Under the pieces are notes generated by a model. The model was not told the origin of the DNA. It worked only from the letters and a program-made list of their open reading frames with translations, and made no database searches. The translations under genes and the position numbers were made by a program. 64,000 bases of DNA, taken from assembly GCA_036345935.2 (NCBI GenBank), contig JADWOT020000970.1:60001-124000 (forward strand). Reading direction: 5' to 3'. Of this stretch, positions 60,245 to 64,000 are shown one piece after another; position 1 is the stretch's first letter; every line of letters starts with the position of its first letter. Source of the DNA: Taenia hydatigena (lineage: Eukaryota; Platyhelminthes; Cestoda; Cyclophyllidea; Taeniidae).

Positions 60245-61145
60245 TTTTTAACTCACTAACGCCTGAGGCTCCTCGCACTCGAATGGTGATGGTAACATGA
60301 CAGACTTTCTTCGCTAGGCTATTTTCTACCACAGCTCTTATTCTCCTTACTGATTATGTCTGATCTGGTATCAGTGTATTGCGATGTCTTTGCGGACACC
60401 GCTGCACTAATTGAGGTCGGATTATAAGCATCCCTCTTCGAACCTCGGAACCGGGTGCAATCACATCACACATTTTAAGTGGATTTCAGTGAACATCATT
60501 CAAGCGGGCAGCGCAGGAGATGGAAGAAGATTTGCAAGAAACAATCCATCCCATTCAATAATACTTGCACTTAGTTCAGAATCTTCCAGCACCACCTGTT
60601 TGATTACAAACCACGAACGATAATAAAGGCCTGCCATTCATCTCCTCTAAATGTCCTCCTTGTAAGCGCTGTCTTGAAGCACCCAAGTGACTTATTTGCG
60701 AGCATCCTCTCAAGCAATTCTTTTACATCACCTTCAATGCGTAGGTATGGAGTCTTGTGGAAGAGGCGCATCAACTTAGTCTTTCCTCCCTCCTTCTACT
60801 GCTTTTACGCTGTCTCATAAAATCGTGGTTTGTGATTGGTGGATAACTGTGACTACTGTCCCCTTCATCAGATGACAATGTCACGGCTTATAATAGTGGC
60901 ATGGGGCACAGCCCAGCTTGACTCTACTCTTCTACTGACTAAGGATAGAACATGGATTATAGTCACGTACATCATAGGTCAAAGCACTCCTATCAACATC
61001 GTAGGTGGCATACTGGTAGATTAAGGACGGACCGCTTGAATGGCTAGCTTTGTGTCCTTGAAGTGAGGGTGATAGCTTTCATTGGATTTGTCGGAGGATA
61101 GTGTCGCCTTATTAAGGGCTGTTACTCACTTCCATCTTGTCTGTG
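60245..61145 (+). repeat. Repeat family T, direct copy
   Basis: Reverse-complement partner of 51757-52650. With R copies 2 and 3 it forms a composite inverted repeat of the right flank (51757-53540 against 58010-61145), interrupted by indels. Confidence 0.85.
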
Positions 61146-61415
61146 GAACTCCACCAAATAAAGGGCAATATAACACGAGGAGATGTAAACGCAAGAAGCG
61201 AGTATTCATGCCGTGCATCAGCAACATTTGCCAGTGTCTACCTGCCCCACATTCAGCCACGCAGTAATGGAATCACCGATTCTTCGTCCGATATGCGCGA
61301 ATTCGATGAAAAAGTTCTTGCCTTAAAGCAATTAACAATGAGCAGCATAATTCGAGTTAGAAGGTATAAGACTTTCACACATTTTGAGTTACATCCATTT
61401 CTCCAATCTTACGCA

Positions 61416-61637
61416 TTATGTACAGATTGATGGGGAAGTGTTCATGCGCGGGCATCCGATGAGCCCGTCGTCATCACCGAAGCTGCTCATTCCGATGTTC
61501 ATCCAGTGCGTCTCGACAGATGCGATGCCTGTTACTGCTAACCACTTCTCGAACTGTAGTGGCTGTGCTTCTTCCAGCTCCACATCCGCGTTCGACCTTA
61601 ATTTAATAAATTCGCAGAGCTTTTTCGTCCTCTTGTT
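61416..61637 (-). CDS. Candidate exon, 73 residues
   Basis: Open from 61637 to the stop at 61416-61418 on the minus strand, with no early ATG. Composition is strongly protein-like: KRTKKLCEFIKLRSNADVE, then QPLQFEKWLAVTGIASVETH. A GTGATG donor inside the frame (after SSFG) could end the exon earlier. An AG acceptor lies within the first few codons. Family unknown. Confidence 0.28.
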   Translation of the reverse strand, partial: NKRTKKLCEFIKLRSNADVELEEAQPLQFEKWLAVTGIASVETHWMNIGMSSFGDDDGLIGCPRMNTSPSICT

Positions 61638-62796
61638 TCAAATCATTTGTGAAACGCAGTGTCACGTTTGCATGAGAATAATCTGGACTCATCTTGTTGT
61701 CGGACACTGATCCTTCCCCCAAATAAACACTCCCTCCTCCCAAAACCCGCTTGTCGCAGGTGCTTTTAATGGGTGATTAACACATGTGTCTTAAATGGAA
61801 TCCGCCCTCATAGGACAACTTTTTCTCGATGCGCATCTGCATTATACAGCGGAAGACTAGCGAACGTAGAGGTGATTTGTTGCTGTCGATATAAATGATG
61901 ACAACATGTAACCCCTCCCAATTGCATCGTCGTGCCGCATTTGATGTTGAACACTACAGAGGAAGATTAACTACAATCAGGTTCTAAGTTCTTTGATGTG
62001 GCAGGCGATTGGCAGTAAGCCTAATCTTTAGATGTCCACGGCCCCAAAGAATAATGCTTGATGTGTCTTTGAAACATTTGAACTCGTCTGCTAGCAGGTG
62101 CTTCACAGAATCCTTAGTCTTGGCTACTTACAAACCCATCAGTAGCACAGCGACTAGGTAGACATGAAAACTGGTGCATTGTGAACCACGACAAAACTGG
62201 TGGAAGGAGGTAAGATAAGTGTGTGAATCCGGAACAGTAGTAAAGGTAAGTATCGGCAGCAGTGAACGCATCCAAAGAGAATCCAATTGAGTGCTAGAAT
62301 CAATAAAGAAAAACACACGAAACCACAAATGCCGGGATCGAAACCATCAACCTCTACAGCAAACGCATAAGTTCTCAACCGTCCTCTCCTTCACCCACAT
62401 ACTCTGCAAATCTCCAATGGGCCACAAGTACTGAGTTCAGCTACGTACACCACCAATACCAAAAGCATTGATCCTACAATAAGAAGTGGAGACGTCTTCC
62501 ACAAGGCACGGGTGGAACTGGAGGACATGACTCCCCTCTACTCCCCCACGACCCACCATCTTTTGCCCTACCACCTGCATCAGCATTGAATTCGTTCCCT
62601 TTTTTCCTTCCTTCCCTCCTATGGCTATAACAACCCTCTTAGTAAATTTTGCAAGCCTTTTCGCTGAATAAAGAAAGCGCTTTCAAGCAGGAGTGTGATG
62701 CCGACTGTACTTTTGAAGGCGAATTGACCCTAAAGAATCGCACGAATGGAGGTAATTAAGATGAATGGGTGAACAGCTACCACCAATTTACAGTAA
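61638..62796. other. No gene seen; contains one repeat unit
   Basis: 61991-62130 matches 63417-63557 on the same strand. An AATAAA lies near 62667. Other open frames are short. Confidence 0.4.
61991..62130 (+). repeat. Direct repeat, unit 1
   Basis: Matches 63417-63557 with moderate divergence; the shared core is cacagaatccttagtct near the 3' end. Confidence 0.7.
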
Positions 62797-63172
62797 ATGG
62801 CAACGCAGGTTCGAGGGAGGTGGGCTGCGTCCTCACTAAATGCATGTTTAGGCGAATGTCAGGGATGCCTGAATGGAAATGCGCACAGGTGCAGCCCCAC
62901 ACACAATGGTCCACCACCTCCACCAGCAGCAGCTAGAGCAGCCTTCGCAAGGTAAGAAAGAGCCGACAGCTCCACCTTACCAATCCCTGCATTTTTTCGC
63001 CACAATCAGCTGCCTTCCCTTTTGCAACCTTTCGAGAGATCTAGGAATCTCCTCCCTCCACTCCTACTCTCCATCACAATCCTCTTCCATCGCCTTGTCC
63101 AATTCATGGAATCCGACATCGGCTCTACACCTTTTGTCAACCTTCTCTCCCGATCAAATGTCATTGATTTAA
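62797..63172 (+). CDS. Candidate two-exon gene for a 105-aa protein
   Basis: ATG at 62797. Exon 1 is 62797-62951 (MATQVRGRWAASSLNACLGE and on, then GPPPPPAAARAAFA) and ends at an AAG/GTAAGA donor. A 58-bp intron ends in a pyrimidine-rich acceptor (ttttttcgccacaatcag). Exon 2 is 63010-63172, starting CLPFCNLSRDLG and then Ser-rich to the stop. Phases agree and both splice sites are good. Eight Cys residues fall in the first two thirds. No family recognised. Confidence 0.33.
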
Positions 63173-63902
63173 GCTCAGGACACCTGCAGGCCTTCTCTTG
63201 TATGATCTCGTCTCTCCTACCACAGCCATTGTCAGCTGCCATAGTGGTGAAATTGCAGTGCCATTTGTGCCCTCAAAAGGCATTATAGAGTGACCACTGC
63301 TAGACAGCGATGGCAATTGCTTGCTGAGAATATAATACACAAATCCTTCACAGTAGGCCAAAACTGGCCGATGCAGGCTAGTCGTGAGCTTTCAACGCAC
63401 AAATTACAGAGGAATGTAGTGATGTGGTAGGTGATCGACAGCAAGCCAATTCTTTAAACGTCCACAACTCAAAGTAGTAGTATTTCACGTGTCATTGAAA
63501 CACTCAAACTCGTCTACTAGCAGATGCTCCACAGAATCCTTAGTCTCGACTACTTGCAGCCAGCCTAAGTGCCAGAATCCAAAAGGAGTGTACTTTACTA
63601 GCCCTAAGATCCAAGTCAGTCAATTCGAGGAAAGTCCAGTGCTACTACGTCGCCACCTTCCTCGTCATTCCGTGCGCATACGAGGAGAAGAGAATGCTAC
63701 ACGCACAGACCTTCCAGTCTCCCTTTCCCCTCCCCCTGTCTCCTCCACATAAACCGCATCCATCTTTGCCTTGTCACCCAAATCACTCCCTCAAGTGGTG
63801 AGCACACATTGAACGTGCAGACGATTGTCCACTGACTCTCCCAGATCTGCTCGTGAGCTAGACGCGCGCTCAGTGTCTGTGGCTAGCATTGCCTACCAGT
63901 AG
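63173..63902. other. No gene seen; contains a repeat unit
   Basis: 63417-63557 is the second unit of the direct repeat. A frame at 63489-63752 starts at GTG inside that unit and is not supported. Confidence 0.4.
63417..63557 (+). repeat. Direct repeat, unit 2
   Basis: Partner of 61991-62130. Confidence 0.7.
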
Positions 63903-64000
63903 GACGAACTCATTGACAGCTACAAGAGACTAGACAACTGCATCGCAGTCGACTGGGTTAGTGGTGGCTACGCACACCTGGAACAAATCAACCCATTCCA
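63903..64000 (+). CDS. Candidate exon running off the window end
   Basis: After a CAGTAG acceptor, 32 codons are open to the window edge, with composition typical of protein (DELIDSYKRLDNCIAVDWVS and on). The same frame upstream is also protein-like but is cut by a TAG at 63900-63902, so either an exon starts here or this is a damaged gene. Family unknown. Confidence 0.28.

Noticed and set aside
1..64000. CRISPR arrays, bacterial operons, rRNA or phage genes
   Set aside because: No regularly spaced short repeats, ribosome-binding sites before frames, or rRNA-like sequence were seen. Split genes with introns mark this as eukaryotic.

Overview
The window is nuclear DNA from a metazoan, most likely a parasitic flatworm and probably a tapeworm. 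There are no bacterial operons. The one gene recognised with confidence, an arginase, is split by short GT-AG-like introns of 66, 73, 78 and 144 bp plus one of 426 bp, a size range familiar from tapeworm genomes. The taxon is an inference from gene structure, not from a marker gene.

The dominant feature is one very large inverted repeat. The left arm (2713-22073, 19.36 kb) is repeated almost base for base in reverse complement as the right arm (28835-48149, 19.32 kb), around a single-copy spacer of 6.76 kb (22074-28834). Paired positions add to 50908 near the centre, 50891 in the middle and 50862 at the outer ends. The steps come from a 17-bp indel (18461-18477 in the left arm) and a net 29-bp indel near 4093-4123. 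Outside one patch I saw only three single-base differences. The patch at 3864-4123 / 46767-46998 carries about twenty.

Each arm holds an intact six-exon arginase gene pointing away from the centre (left 8827 to 7102 on the minus strand; right 42064 to 43789 on the plus strand), with a TATA box and a polyadenylation signal. Each arm also holds an unprocessed arginase pseudogene with relics of its exons and introns, a scrambled third arginase copy whose 5' half is inverted, and a decayed inverted copy of the arginase upstream region. The rest of the arms is mostly non-coding, with a few candidate exons of unknown function. The spacer holds one GC-rich open frame for a Cys/His-rich protein and a short tandem duplication.

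The flanks are repeat mosaics. A family called R here occurs at 1-1720 plus 2510-2712, at 52655-53760 and, inverted, at 58010-59700. All three copies carry a signal-peptide-like open frame that ends in the same phase at a GTAAGT splice donor. A second family, T, pairs 51757-52650 with 60245-61145 in opposite orientation and has a third partial copy at 57290-58005. The tail of R copy 1 abuts the outer breakpoint of the left arm. Between and beyond these repeats the right flank has several exon-like open frames bounded by splice sites (54.7-55.1, 55.7-55.9, 61.4-61.6, 62.8-63.2 and 63.9-64.0 kb), none matched to a known family, and a tandem duplication containing a putative 26-nt micro-exon (50.07-50.87 kb). 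No tRNA, rRNA or CRISPR was found.
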